Part shown: positions 48,078 through 61,661 of the stretch, piece after piece
Layout: each line of letters starts with the position of its first letter
How positions within the stretch are numbered: position 1 is the stretch's first letter
NCBI GenBank assembly: GCA_016748015.1
Contig: JAAOMT010000009.1
Span: 452,459-516,458, forward strand
DNA length: 64,000 nt
Reading direction: 5' to 3'
Origin: Geosiphon pyriformis
Taxonomy: Eukaryota > Glomeromycota > Glomeromycetes > Archaeosporales > Geosiphonaceae
The notes under the pieces: generated by a model
Databases searched by the model: none
Seen by the model: only the letters and a program-made list of their open reading frames with translations
What the model was told of the DNA's origin: nothing
Translations under genes and position numbers: made by a program

Positions 48078-48417
48078 AAAATTCAGCTCAAGACAATGAT
48101 GAAAACCACTTAATTAATATTAAAAAAATGTGGTTTTTGATATTATAAGCACTATGGTAACTTTAAGTCTTAGATAATATTAGTGCCAAAAATTTAGCTT
48201 TGAGACAATAATAAAAACCAACTTAAACTAATATTAAGAAATCATAATTTTTGATAATATAAGCATTGTAATAATTCTGAGTTTTAAATAATGTTAATGC
48301 TAAAAATTCAGCTCTAGAGCAATAATAAAAATCAACTTATACCAATATTGAAAAAAAATAATTTTTGATAATATAGACACTATAGTAATTCTAAGTCTTA
48401 GATAATACTAATATGCT
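48078..48417 (+). repeat. Three-copy tandem repeat, period about 110-115 bp
   Basis: Units start at 48078, 48188 and 48303. Each holds AAAATT-AGCT, then AATAATAAAAA-C-ACTTA, AATATTAA, AATTTTTGATA, AAGCA-T-TA, TAA-TCT-AGT-TTA-ATAAT. Units differ by scattered substitutions. No coding potential. Confidence 0.75.
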
Positions 48418-50239
48418 GTATAGTATGCTAATTTCATTATTGGCTATTGACTAATCTAAATTCCTACAAATATATATATACATATTTTTAATATAATTCT
48501 ATAATCTTTTAATACTTTAAAAAATTTGTTTACAATATTTATTTTATTATGTTATTTATTTATAAATTCAAAATTAATTATTGTTTATTAAAGATTCTAA
48601 TTGTTATTAATATAATAAGCAATAATGAAAACAAAAGCTTTATTATTAAGAAATATTTAGAAATCTAATATAAAAGAAATTTTAGACTTGATAATACTTA
48701 AGTATATCTATTATATTATAAGTATATATAAAAAAAAACATTTTATAATAAAAATAGTGTTTACTTTTAATTTTTATCTATCTAAGACATAGAGTTCTAT
48801 GACTTTATTCTTAATTGTATTGGCACAAACAGATTGAAAAATAAGATTTAAATATTAGAATATTTTAATTAATTTAAGATTTTTTACTATAAAAAGTAAT
48901 CACTAATAGTTAATAAACTAAATAGTAATTATATTATAAAGTTTTTATTATTAATATTAATAGCAGTTGCTACAGAAAACTAGAGCAGTTTTTTAGTTAA
49001 ATTGGTTAAAAATTATAAAAAAATAGCAATCTTATCTGTTAAAATATTTTTTTAATTAACTTGTAATCTTTCTGAACATTTGCTTTTTTTTATGATATTC
49101 TTTTATTGTAATATATATTGTTCAGTAGAAAGCCTTTAAATAATGCTATAAAGGTTTAATAATATTTGTAGTTCTACAAAAAAATAATTTATGCACATAT
49201 TTTGAGACTGTATATTTAACTGTTTTTTTTTTATTCATTTAAACTTATTAAAATAATTCTATATTTCATTCTAAAAACTATATTTACCAAATATATTAAT
49301 ATTTGAATTATTTGGGTTATCAAATTCCATTATTTTGAATTTTGAATCTTTAATAACATTGAATAATGTTGACAATAAATTTATTTTGGTAAGTTGGAGA
49401 GTAGAATTGTTATATATACATAGTTTTATATATCTTTTTAACTGATCATAATAATTAAATAAAGTAATGATTAATGAACAAATAATATAAGTTATATCTT
49501 TTTTTAATTCCATTAAACTTAAACAAGTTTATAAACTTTAAACCAAACTTAAACTAAACTCAAATTTGTTAAAAAAATTCAATATCAAATTTAAACTAAA
49601 TCTACTTTGAAAAATTAGTTCAGTTTAAGTTTGGTTCATAATTTAAATCAAATTTAAACAACATTCAAATTTCAATTTAGTTTAATTTAATTAAAATTTT
49701 AATTAAAAAATTAAATCTAATATTAATATTATTAATAAAAATATAATTAGAAATATTAATTAAATATAAATTTTATTAATTTAATATTTTATTTTATAAT
49801 TAACTTTAAGTTTATAAGTAAATTAATAATTAGTTTATATTTTTATTTTATAAAGACTTTATATTATTATTTGTTTATTATAATTTAAAAATACTTATAT
49901 AATAAAAAATATTTAAATATTTTATATTTATATTATGATAAAGTTAAAGTTTTAAATTATGTTTTTTTTGTATATTTAATAATATAATATATATCGTTTT
50001 ATATAAAAGTATTATTTTTAAGAATTAATATTATAAAACTCTTTTTTTTTGATAATATTAAAATTATTATAAAAAAAAATTTGATTTTTTATAATAGATT
50101 TTTATTTTTATTTTTTAATAGTTTATAATTTTTATTCTTAAATAATATAATAAAATTACTTAGTATTATTAAAATAATTAGAGTTTTTTTGTGATTTACA
50201 TAATTTTGTATGTTTTTTTTGGTATAAATAGTTTTATTT

Positions 50240-51400
50240 ATAAAGTAAAACAGAAAAAAAATAAAAAACAAAATATAATATAATTAATAATATAATATAA
50301 TATAAATTATCAAAGCATATTATATCAAAAATTCCAAAAATATTAGCAAAATTTCAAAAATTTCAAAAAAATTAATAAAAATTTCAAAAATTTTAATAAT
50401 AACTTAAAAAAATTATAAAAATTATCAAAAATTTATGTATATATAATAATTACAGTAAAAAAAAACAAATTTAGTTTTACTTTTATTAAATAACTCTTAT
50501 AATTAGCAATTTAATATTTAAAATAAAACATATATCTAAAAATAAAATTATTATTTAAATTATCTAAATATCTAACTTTTATGAATTTATATTTATTTTA
50601 TTAAAACTTAATTATCTTTTTATTAATATTAATAATAACACTAAAACAATAGTTTTTGCTTATAACTATTGACAAAATACTAATTTTTATTTTTATTATT
50701 TTTATTTCTTTAAGTTTTGTTTCTAATTTACTAATAAATTAAAAAAATATATATTAAAATTATAATATCAAAAATTAATTAGAAAAAATACAAAAATAAT
50801 ATAAAAAATAATTAAAAAACTAAAATTATTTACCAAAAAATAAAAAACATTAAAATAAATTAGCTACTATATTAATAAAATTAAACATTAAATATTGTTT
50901 GTTATTATTATCAAATTTTTATTTATTATACAAAAAACTCCACTTTTAAAACACTTTTAAATAATTTAAAGTTTTTAGATTATAATTAAATTAAGAATAT
51001 TAACTTATAGGATAATTATTAACTAATTATCTATAATATTTAGTGTTTTTTGTAAGATATAATTTACAAAAAACAAAACATTATTAAAACCAATTAGCAA
51101 AAGTAACAGAATTAAAATTTATAAAAACCAATTATTTAAAGTTTATAAAATTATTATATAAACATTTTTAAAAAAATTTAAAATTAATTATTAACTATTT
51201 TTTAATAAAATTAAATTTTAACTTTATATTAACACAAAATAAAATACAATTTAAAAAAACCAGTTAATTCAAATTTATAAAAGTAAAATTTTATAAAAAA
51301 CTTAAACAATATATTAATTATTATTAATTACATAATTTTACAAAAATTTTTATTATTATAAAAAACAACAAATTTAGTTTATTAATTTAAATATTAGCCA
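50240..51400 (+). mobile_element. AT-saturated relic of a gypsy element: LTR, primer site and gag start
   Basis: Aligns along its length with the G2/G3 type: U3 array turned into AAATTCCAAAAATATT and similar (50325-50410), TATGTATATATA kept near 50434, AACAATAG...CTATTGACAAAATACTAA near 50645, TTTATTTATTATACAAAAAACTCC near 50920, LTR end, then TTTAGTGTTTTTTGTAAGATATAAT at about 51038-51062 against TTTGGTGCTCCCTGTGAGATATAAT. Gag follows to about 51330 (ATATTAACACAAAATAAAAT, AAATTTATAAAAGTAAAATT). Differences are overwhelmingly C to T and G to A. Confidence 0.82.
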
Positions 51401-52804
51401 TAATATTCAAAAAATTAATTATATTATTATGAATAAAAATTATAGTTTTTATTAATTATTATATGTATTAAATATTAATATTATATAATTAATTATTCTA
51501 TTTTTAGATAATAATTAATTAATTTAATTAATAATTAGATTATTAACTTAATTATTAATTTAATTATTAATAACTTTAAATAACTATATAAAATGCATTT
51601 TTTAGCTATAAAAAAATATTAAAAAATACAAAATAATAAAATAATAAAAATTATTTCTAAATATCTAATTTTTTTTATATTATTTATTTTTTTTCAATTT
51701 TAAAGTATTTAAACATCTGTAAATAAAAAATTATTTGTTAGTATTTATATATCTGAATTATATAACTGTTAATCTTAAAAATTATTAAATAAAAATTATT
51801 AAAAAATACAATTAATATCTAGATATTAAATTTTAAAAGTATTAATATAAAGCATAAAATTATATTAGTGTGTTATTTTTTGTTAAAAATATATGAACTA
51901 TTTCTTTATTTTTAAATTTTTTTATTATTTTTTAAAAAAATTAACAACTAAAATATTTATGAAACTAATTTTACATATTGAATTCATATTAATTTAATTT
52001 GTTTTTTGAAATTAAATTACTTTTTAATTAATTTTATTATCATAAAATTCTGTTTTATCTTGCTATCTGTTAGTTTATTACTTTAATCTATAATAATATA
52101 TTTATAAAAAAATCAAAAATTGTTTTATTTTTAAACTTATTATATTATATATTTTATATAATACTATTCAAATTTTATTAAAAACAGTATCAGCTTTTTA
52201 TTAAACACTTTAAAACTTTTAAAAAAATAGAAATTACATTAAAACTATTTTAAATAAACTGTTTTAAAGAAATTTTAAAAGAAAAAAAACTTTTAATTAA
52301 AAAAAAAGATATTTTTAAACTAATAAAAGACTAATTAGCTATTATTTCATTTAAAAAGAGCACTTTTACAGAATTCTGTTAAGCAGCTCCAATAGTTGTT
52401 AGTACTTTATTAATAAAAAACTATTAATTGTTTTAAATAATAAAGAAAGTTCAAAAAATAGTTATTTTATTTTTTGCTTTGGTTATAAACATAAAAATAA
52501 AAAAAATAAAAAATTTAAAACTTTTTATAAAAGTTGTAAAACATTAAAACTAATTCTAATGCTTAAAAAACTTTAATTGAAAACAATTATTAATTAAAAA
52601 CAAAAAGTGCTTTTAAAACACTTAAAAGCTGCTTTATTTTTAAAATATTTAAGAAAAATGGTTTTATAATATTATGTTTAACTGTTTTTATAATTGAAAC
52701 CTTTTTTAATAATAACTTTTTTTATTATTATAAAAAAGATAATGTTTGCATTTTTTTTATTTTTTGTTTTGGTTGTAAATTATTAAAAAAATACAATTAT
52801 TTTA

Positions 52805-53105
52805 GGGAATTGCTAAATCGACCCATCCGCAACACGTGATATCATTTATGTCATAGTTTCGTATTCAACTATATATAGAAACATATTAACGAATATTATA
52901 GTTGTCTATGATGAAGTGTTTTTTAATTATAAAACACTATAAATTACTTAAGACATAATAAAAAATTAAATATATAATTTTATATAAGAAAAAGTTATTT
53001 TTATTTTAATTAAACTAATATTTATTAGAATTACTAATAAATAAATATTAAAATTCTATATATATTAATATCACGTGTTGCGGGTGGGTCGATTTAACAA
53101 TTCCC
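52805..53105. mobile_element. MITE-like element with 38-bp terminal inverted repeats
   Basis: Ends GGGAATTGCTAAATCGACCC... and its reverse complement match at 36 of 38 positions; the inner part includes AACACGTGATAT. The 301-bp element is flanked on both sides by the 8-bp direct repeat TTATTTTA (52797-52804, 53106-53113). That fits a hAT-type 8-bp duplication; the adjoining TTA would also fit a Harbinger-type 3-bp one. The interior is AT-rich and non-coding. Confidence 0.87.
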
Positions 53106-53113
53106 TTATTTTA

Positions 53114-53505
53114 TTATGATATTTTTTTGAATAAAATATTTAAATGCTTAAACAATAAAACAACATATAATGTAAATATATCATCAATTTGCAGATCAAT
53201 TGCCTAAAGCCTATTACGTATTTACTCATAAAGCTTGAACTTGTACATGCCATTCAGGTTAGCCTCCCGATAACTCTTTATCTTTAAAGATTTAAAAAGC
53301 AATGTATATGAAATTTATCAAGCCTGCTTTTGTGAAGTCAAAATGTTCTTTCAAAGAAAAAATAAAAATAGCTAATCTGAGGATGACGTCAGTTATGCAC
53401 CACACCTTACTAAATAAGATAATCAAAAATCCCCAAGAGCAAGGATTGAAAATGCTCGAAAGCGTCAATGAACTATTGACTGATAATTCCAAATACTTTC
53501 ATGAT
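53114..53505. other. RVB1 3' flank
   Basis: Moderate-GC sequence between the MITE and the RVB1 stop; it probably contains the RVB1 3' UTR and terminator. A short plus-strand reading frame (53302-53553) overlaps the end of RVB1 antisense and has no other support. Confidence 0.5.
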
Positions 53506-55619
<2,114 letters not shown>

Positions 55620-56172
55620 ATGGCATCATTCATAAGGTGAGTTTAAAGTGATATGATGGACGCTAAGTTTTTTCATAACTCATCGATTGCTCTTTTCATC
55701 TTAGAAAAAATATACCATCTCAAAATAATTTAAGTACGCTGAGTGAATTTAAAATTTTCTTTGACAAATTGTAGATTGTAACTTAAACGAATTTAACATA
55801 AATCTGAATAAATAATTCCAGAGGAAGCAAGCGATCTGCTTCGACAGCAGTTGATAGCGACTTCAGATGCCCAATTATCTCTCGTTAACCGTTCACTTTC
55901 TCAAACCAGTGCCAATCTGGGGAAAATTCAAATGATTCTCGAGGTTCGTAGTTTTTTTTTGTGATTTTGAAGAATAAAATTTATTAAATGGTTGATTGGA
56001 TTTTGTGTTTTCAAAGGACACGCGTGGCAATATCAAATTCCTGGAACGAGAGTTGAAGTCTTTCAAAGCTCATATTTCGAATTTTGATGCAAGCTTTGTT
56101 CCATCAATTATTATACCTTTAAAAAAAGAATGGCCTTCAGCAGAATATCCAGGAGGTCCTAAAGTAGAATAA
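55620..56172 (+). CDS. Small predicted coiled-coil protein, 107 aa, function unknown
   Basis: Gene model by splice logic: exons 55620-55636 (17 nt), 55705-55733 (29 nt), 55822-55943 and 56017-56172, all introns GT-AG, phases consistent, giving 107 aa. The start MASFIRKNIPSQNNL is followed by a long amphipathic helical stretch (EASDLLRQQL to FLERELKSFKAH, about residues 17-85) with heptad-like Leu/Ile spacing, and a short C-terminus ending GGPKVE. No signal peptide or membrane segment. Size and the helix-rich pattern recall small subunits such as KxDL/BLOC-1/BORC proteins, but I see no diagnostic motif and do not assign it. The two tiny first exons are the least certain part. CpG content and the intact frame show a real gene, sharing the RVB1 promoter region and ending 225 bp before UAP1. 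Confidence 0.7.
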
Positions 56173-56397
56173 AAACTTTGCTGTATTATGACTCTTACAA
56201 CGTAGGCAGGGGGAACGCGCTTACGCATCATCCAATTATTCTGTTGAATCTAATCTTTAACACATAAGCGTAGAAACTGACTATTGTGTGACATTTGTCA
56301 AAAACAGAAAGGTTAAAGGAATAAAACCAATTTACAAATCATACTAAAGGGGTAGATATTTTCTCATCTCAACTATAAACTTTTCCTTATCATCACA

Positions 56398-58054
56398 ATG
56401 CCTTCCCACATTGAGCTCAAAGAACTGAAAGAAAAATATGCAAAGGCTGGGCAAGAACATGTCTTTACTTTTTATAACGAACTGAGTCCAGAGGAACAAA
56501 CTCCACTATTCAACCAACTCGCGACACTCGACGTTGATCGCGTCAACCGTATTTTCTCTAAGGCAATCTCGGGCTTGGACTCCAGTGAAAAAACTAACCT
56601 TGAACCTTTACCCAAAGATGTTTTTGAATCCCTTTTGGATGCTGACAAAGAAAAAATTAAAAAGTGGGGATCTTTGGGGTTGGAATTGATCGCCCAAAAC
56701 AAAGTAGCCGTTATTTTGATGGCTGGTGGTCAAGGGACCAGGTTAGGCTCCAGCGCTCCAAAAGGTTGTTACGATATTAATTTACCTTCCAAGAAATCAT
56801 TATTCCAGCTCCAGGCAGAACGCATTTATAGACTTCAAAAGGTCGCCCAAGAGGCCGCTAAAACTACTGATGAGGTAACATTACCTTGGTATATTATGAC
56901 AAGTGGTCCGACAAGACCAGCGACAGAAGCTTTCTTTAAGAAACATCGATTCTTTGGCCTTAAAGAAGAGAATGTTATTTTCTTTGAGCAAGGTGGGCTT
57001 TTGTATATTAAATCAAGTGCTATTTCAAATAAATAAGTCACTATTAATTTTGTTTTCCAAAATAGGTACTTTACCTGCCTTAACCAACCAGGGCAAATTA
57101 TTTTTGGAAACAAAATCTAAGGTAAAGATGCATCAGATTGTCAGTTCTTTGAATCCTTATTTTTATATCCAAAAAGCATTTTATTAAATTTTTGTTGTAA
57201 TTACTATGTGCAATTAGCTTGCAATTGCTCCTGATGGTAATGGTGGAATTTATGCAGCTCTGCGTAATGAAGGAGTCTTGAATTCCTTGAAAACGCGTAA
57301 GATCCAATACGTTCATGCCTACTGTGTTGATAATTGTTTGGTTCGTGTTGCAGATCCAGTATTTATCGGTTATTGCGTGTCGAAAAATGCTGAGTGTGGG
57401 GCCAAAGTTGTTCGCAAAACCTCCCCGGATGAGCCTGTTGGCGTGATTGCAATACGAAATGGAAAATACAGCGTAGTTGAATATAGCGAGATCGATTCGG
57501 AAATCGCAGCGACAACTACATCAGATGGCCAATTAGCATATCGTGCAGCAAACATTGCAAACCACTTTTACACTGTTGATTTTCTTAATCGCGTCGAGTC
57601 ATTCGACGATCAACTAGAGTATCATATTGCTAGAAAGAAAATCAAGCATATCGAGATTGCGACCGGGAAATTGCTTTCACCCAGTAAACCTAATGGTATG
57701 AAACTCGAGCTTTTCGTATTTGATGTATTCCCATTCACTGAGAGAATGGCAGTATTTGAGGTTGATCGAAGAGAAGAATTTTCACCACTTAAAAACGCTC
57801 CTGGAACTGGTGTCGATGATCCGGATACCAGCCGACGAGATATCATTGCTCAACACATTAGGTTTGTAGAACGTACTGGTGGTAAGGTGATTCGTGGTGA
57901 TAATGATGAATCATCTCCGAATGATCAACTGACTTTTGAAATATCGCCATTGGTTTCCTACGCTGGGGAAGGATTGGATGTTTTGAAAGACAAGACGATC
58001 CGTACTCCTACTATCATCGAAACGGCTACCGATCTCGAGAAATTAACTATTTGA
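56398..58054 (+). CDS. UAP1: UDP-N-acetylglucosamine pyrophosphorylase
   Basis: Cytosolic enzyme making UDP-GlcNAc from GlcNAc-1-phosphate and UTP, the last step of the hexosamine pathway and the donor for chitin, N-glycans and GPI anchors (family knowledge; yeast QRI1/UAP1). Exons 56398-56992, 57066-57121 and 57218-58054; both introns are GT-AG (73 and 96 nt); 495 aa, a normal family length. Seen: nucleotide-binding loop AGGQGTRLG at residues 109-117 followed by SSAPKG, MTSGPTRPATE, FFEQGTLPA (formed across intron 1), APDGNGGIY at the start of exon 3, YCVDNCLVRVADPVFIG, EPVGVIAI, NHFYTVDFL, KPNGMKLELFVFDVFPF, and PLVSYAGEGL. The start follows MPSHIELKELKEKY with nothing conserved upstream. 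Intact, higher in GC and CpG than the surrounding transposons. Expected to be essential for wall synthesis. Confidence 0.97.
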
Positions 58055-59579
58055 AGCGTCAAGGTGTTTGTGGCTGAAGAAAAAGAACAAGGACTTGAAT
58101 TTGGTTCTAGATTTAGATTGGACTTTATATTATTATTTTTTCGTCAAATTCATAGTACATATCAAAAAAGAATCTTTCTTCGATATATAATAATTTAAGG
58201 AAGATTTATTTATTTATTTATCCCTACTTTAAATGCAATTGTGGTAAAAGCTGATAAATTACCTTGAAAATTTAACATTGATTTTTATTCGAGCTCTTCG
58301 AAGGAGGATATCTATTTTTATAAGCTTGAGAAATGAAATCCAAGCCTAATAATTTATAAACGTGAAAGGCCAGAATTTCCATCTTGAAAGTCAGAATTGG
58401 GAGTTTTTTTTAACAATATTAAATAATTTTTAATAATAATTCTTATATAATTGTGTGCATTAAAATTTTAAAATTTGTTCTTAAAATTGTAATTTTTTTT
58501 CTATTAACTTGTACATTTTTTTTAATAGCGTGTTCAAGAAAGTAGTTTTTATTAAAGTAAGTTGGTATTTCTAATAAAGTAGCTGTTCTTTTATACATTA
58601 GCTCAAATAATATAAGCTAATTAATATTATGCTTTATTGTTGTTTTTATTGCTGATTTTTTACATGATATTTAATTAAATTTTTCTAAAATCTATAATTT
58701 ATAAATAATATAATAATAAAAGTTTTTTAATTTCAAATTTTTGGCTTAATTCACTCAAATATGTTGTTAATAAAATGGGTTTTTTGATCCAATAAAAGTT
58801 TTTTAAATATTTGTGTTAGCAAATTAAACTCTAATGCAAAAAATTAATTATTAATTTAAAATTAACTATTTTAATAGCTTTAACTTTTGGTTATTTGGTA
58901 AAATAATCAACTATTATTGCAATATATTAGTTTTAATAATAATAATTAATAAAAATTTAATTAAATTACTTTTAATTTAATCAAATAGTTATTTAACTTT
59001 GATTAATTTTAATAATTTTGTAGCTTTTGCTTTTTTTAATATAAATTATAAATTATATATATTAAATAAAATTTTAAGATATTGTTAATCAATAATATAA
59101 GTTAATTATTTATTAAAATATAGTTTTTTTGATAAAATATTTAATAACTAGATTTATATAATATTGTTTTTTTATTTTAATTTAATAATTTTAAATAATT
59201 ATTTTAATTATGTTAATTTTAATATAATATATTGTTTTAAATTAAATAATATTTTATTTGTTTTTGGAATTTTGCTTTGTTTTTTTGAGTTAATTTTTTT
59301 AAATTAAAATATTATTAAATATTAACAAAAATTATGTTTAAGTATTTATTAATTGTTAAAATAAATAAATAATTAAATTTGTTTTATTTTTAAAAATTTA
59401 TTAATTTTGATGTTTTTAATATATTTTTTATTATGAATATAAATTTTATTTTATATAATGATTTTTAAATAAATATATAAGTTTTTTGTAATTTATATAT
59501 AAATTAAAAATAATAGCTTTAATTTTTTATAGTTTAATAAATAAATACATAATATATTTGTATTAGAAATAATTATTAC
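58055..59579. other. AT-rich intergenic region after UAP1
   Basis: The first 200 bp (to about 58250) probably hold the UAP1 3' UTR; the rest is AT-rich with long T and A runs. I see no gene, RNA or clear repeat. Confidence 0.6.
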
Positions 59580-59705
59580 ATCTTTCTCTTGTTGATCTCC
59601 CAGTCATAATAAGAATGAGATATTGCCGAAGAAAAAGTTTTTTTCCTACTTTCTTTTCCCTTTATATTTTCAACTATTTCTTTAGACGTATCTTTATTCA
59701 TAAAC

Positions 59706-61661
59706 ATGGAACTGGCAAGTCCTATTGCTAATGACTTTGGATCTACTTCTGCTGATTTGGGGATCTGGTCTAATGCAAAAAAAAAGAGAGTTAATAGTGT
59801 GTACTTTCATAGTACATCTTACAAGAAGTCTAAAAATTCCAAAGTTGGCATTAAAGTGATTGATTTATCTGCTGGCCCACTGGGTCTGGCCAATATTTGT
59901 AACATTAACAGTAAGTTTTTGAAATTTTGGGGCAGTAAAATAGAAAGCAAAACAAATAGCATGAGTGGCCTGTCAGACTTAGAGAACATAAAAAATACCA
60001 TTGCTGAGGAAACTAGTTATGCTGACTTGGACACTTCTGTGGTCAATGACATAGAGAACAACACAACTCTCAGGAAAACATGTATTTGCACATACATGTT
60101 AGGTCAATCTCCAAAGACTCTTTTGTTTGATGTTTTAAGTAATAATAATAATATGGTGACTCTTCTATCTCCTAAGTTTGCAGGCTCCAAAAAATTGCAA
60201 TCTGTTGGGTTACATGCATCAGATAAATGTATTTTTGATCCTGTTAAGTCATTTGCATTAGATATTGGAATTTTTGCCTTGTTTGGCAAAACTATTGGTG
60301 ACAAGTTAATTGTTGTGAAAAAAATTTTTTATCAGGTCGATGGTTTTAGGGGTGTATCTGCTTCTTCAAAACTCCCAGGCATCATTAAATCTTCTTTTAC
60401 TTCCGAGTTAAGTTTGATTAAGGCCAAGAAAATAACAATCAGTGAGAAAATTCTGGTAAATATTGATGTTAGGAAACCAAACAGCCACTCAGATCAGAAA
60501 GTGATAGTCAAAGAGATCTCAGTAGATCTTTCCAGATTAGCAATTGAATTAGTGTTCTCTAAATTTGGTCAGGTGATTTCAATTAGGATGCAACTGATTA
60601 GACTATGGCAAAAAGCATTAGTGAAATTTGAGTCATCGGATGTGACTAGTTCAGTTGCTTCCAAATAGTCAATTCTTGTGGATAAGGATTCTGTTCATGT
60701 TGTATTGGCATTAAATAACAAGAAATTATGAATGACCAGGGATCATCATCAGGCTTTGTTGTACACACTTCTAATTGGCACCACTGCCCATGATTTGTCA
60801 GATTTAGTGAACTCTTATGGTGAGAAAACTTGCTTTATTGGCCATAATTCTGGTTTATATGCTCGTAATAGATGTGCAGTGGTTTGTTTTAATAATGTAA
60901 CATCTAAATTGGCTGCTATTGGTTCTGTTCCAGTTTATAGAGGTGTGACTTTGTGCTGGACTGGTCTTTCTTTGGCTTGCTGTGCCAAGTATAAACAATT
61001 TGGTCATATTTTTAATGTGTATTCAGTTGGTGGGAATTCTGGAGTTTGTCATAAGAGGATGGTGTCTTCCCAGGATCAGGTCTGTTTGGCTAATATTTAT
61101 AAGAGAAAGCAGATTCTGGTTGTCCACCCAGTGTTTTTTGGTGGAAAATCTTGGGCTTAAGTTACAGGTGGTTCTCTTTCTTGTGTGTTTTTGTCAGTTC
61201 CCTCTGGTGCCAGTTTGTTTTTAAGTGCAAAACTCTTGGTAATGGCTTCCAACCCTCTTAATGATTCTGGTTTAGCCAAACGTCTGGCTTCTTTGGAGTG
61301 TTTCTTGGAGCTTTTGTTAGATCAGGTTTCAAATATTTTAAAAAAATTGAGCCTTGTGAATTTGGTGCTAATGTTATTACTGCCTTGTGCTCCTCTTTCT
61401 CTTGTTGTTCCTCTCTTGGATTCAGCTTTGGATTTGAATATGGCTGTTAATAGTGTAGTGGTGCCCTCTTCTTTTTCTCTCTCATTGATCAATAAGACTG
61501 CCTCTGAATTAAGTTTGAGCAGTTCAAAAATGCTTACCACCAAGGCAGATGGTTTGGAATCAAAGATGTTGGCTTTGAAGGTTTCGGTTAATTCGGTTTT
61601 GAAAAGATTAGACTCTTTGTGTTCTGGTTTGGGTTCATTAGCTCCTCTTCCATCTCAATAA
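59706..61661 (+). pseudogene. LINE-D ORF1, RNA-binding protein (three premature stops)
   Basis: ATG 59706; one frame of about 650 codons. The N-terminal region is unrecognised. An RRM-like block lies near residues 270-315 (VFSKFGQVISIRMQLIRLW, KALVKFESS), then SRDH-like MTRDHHQALLYTLLIGTTAH, and a degraded CCHC knuckle (LACCAKYKQFGH). The Ser/Leu-rich C-terminus (about 61180-61660) matches LINE-A ORF1. Stops: TAG 60666, TGA 60729, TAA 61158. Two sit where Trp or Gln is expected from context; all can arise by one transition. Likely a nucleic-acid chaperone in the LINE RNP. Confidence 0.87.

Larger units (their letters stand above)
43676..52796. other. AT-rich desert with repeat relics
   Basis: About 9 kb with no supportable gene. 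ORFs of 60-80 codons here are AT-rich chance frames (Ile/Asn/Lys/Phe). Listed separately: an inverted repeat pair, a candidate LTR (44214-45171), an LTR relic (47090-47443), a three-copy tandem repeat (48078-48417) and an AT-saturated gypsy relic (50240-51400). The remaining parts (45172-47089, 47444-48077, 48418-49515, 49691-50239, 51401-52796) show only AT-rich sequence, with an A-rich AGAATAA-like stretch near 46660-46800. Confidence 0.6.

Noticed and set aside
49271-49513. 80-codon minus-strand reading frame
   Set aside because: Ile/Asn/Lys/Tyr-rich chance frame in AT-saturated DNA, without splice signals or conservation within the window.
50089-50271. 60-codon Phe/Asn/Lys-rich frame
   Set aside because: Homopolymer-like AT sequence at the edge of the gypsy relic; no sign of selection.
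53384-53391. TGACGTCA palindrome (CRE-type)
   Set aside because: Lies in the probable 3' UTR of RVB1, away from any start; a single 8-mer is not evidence.
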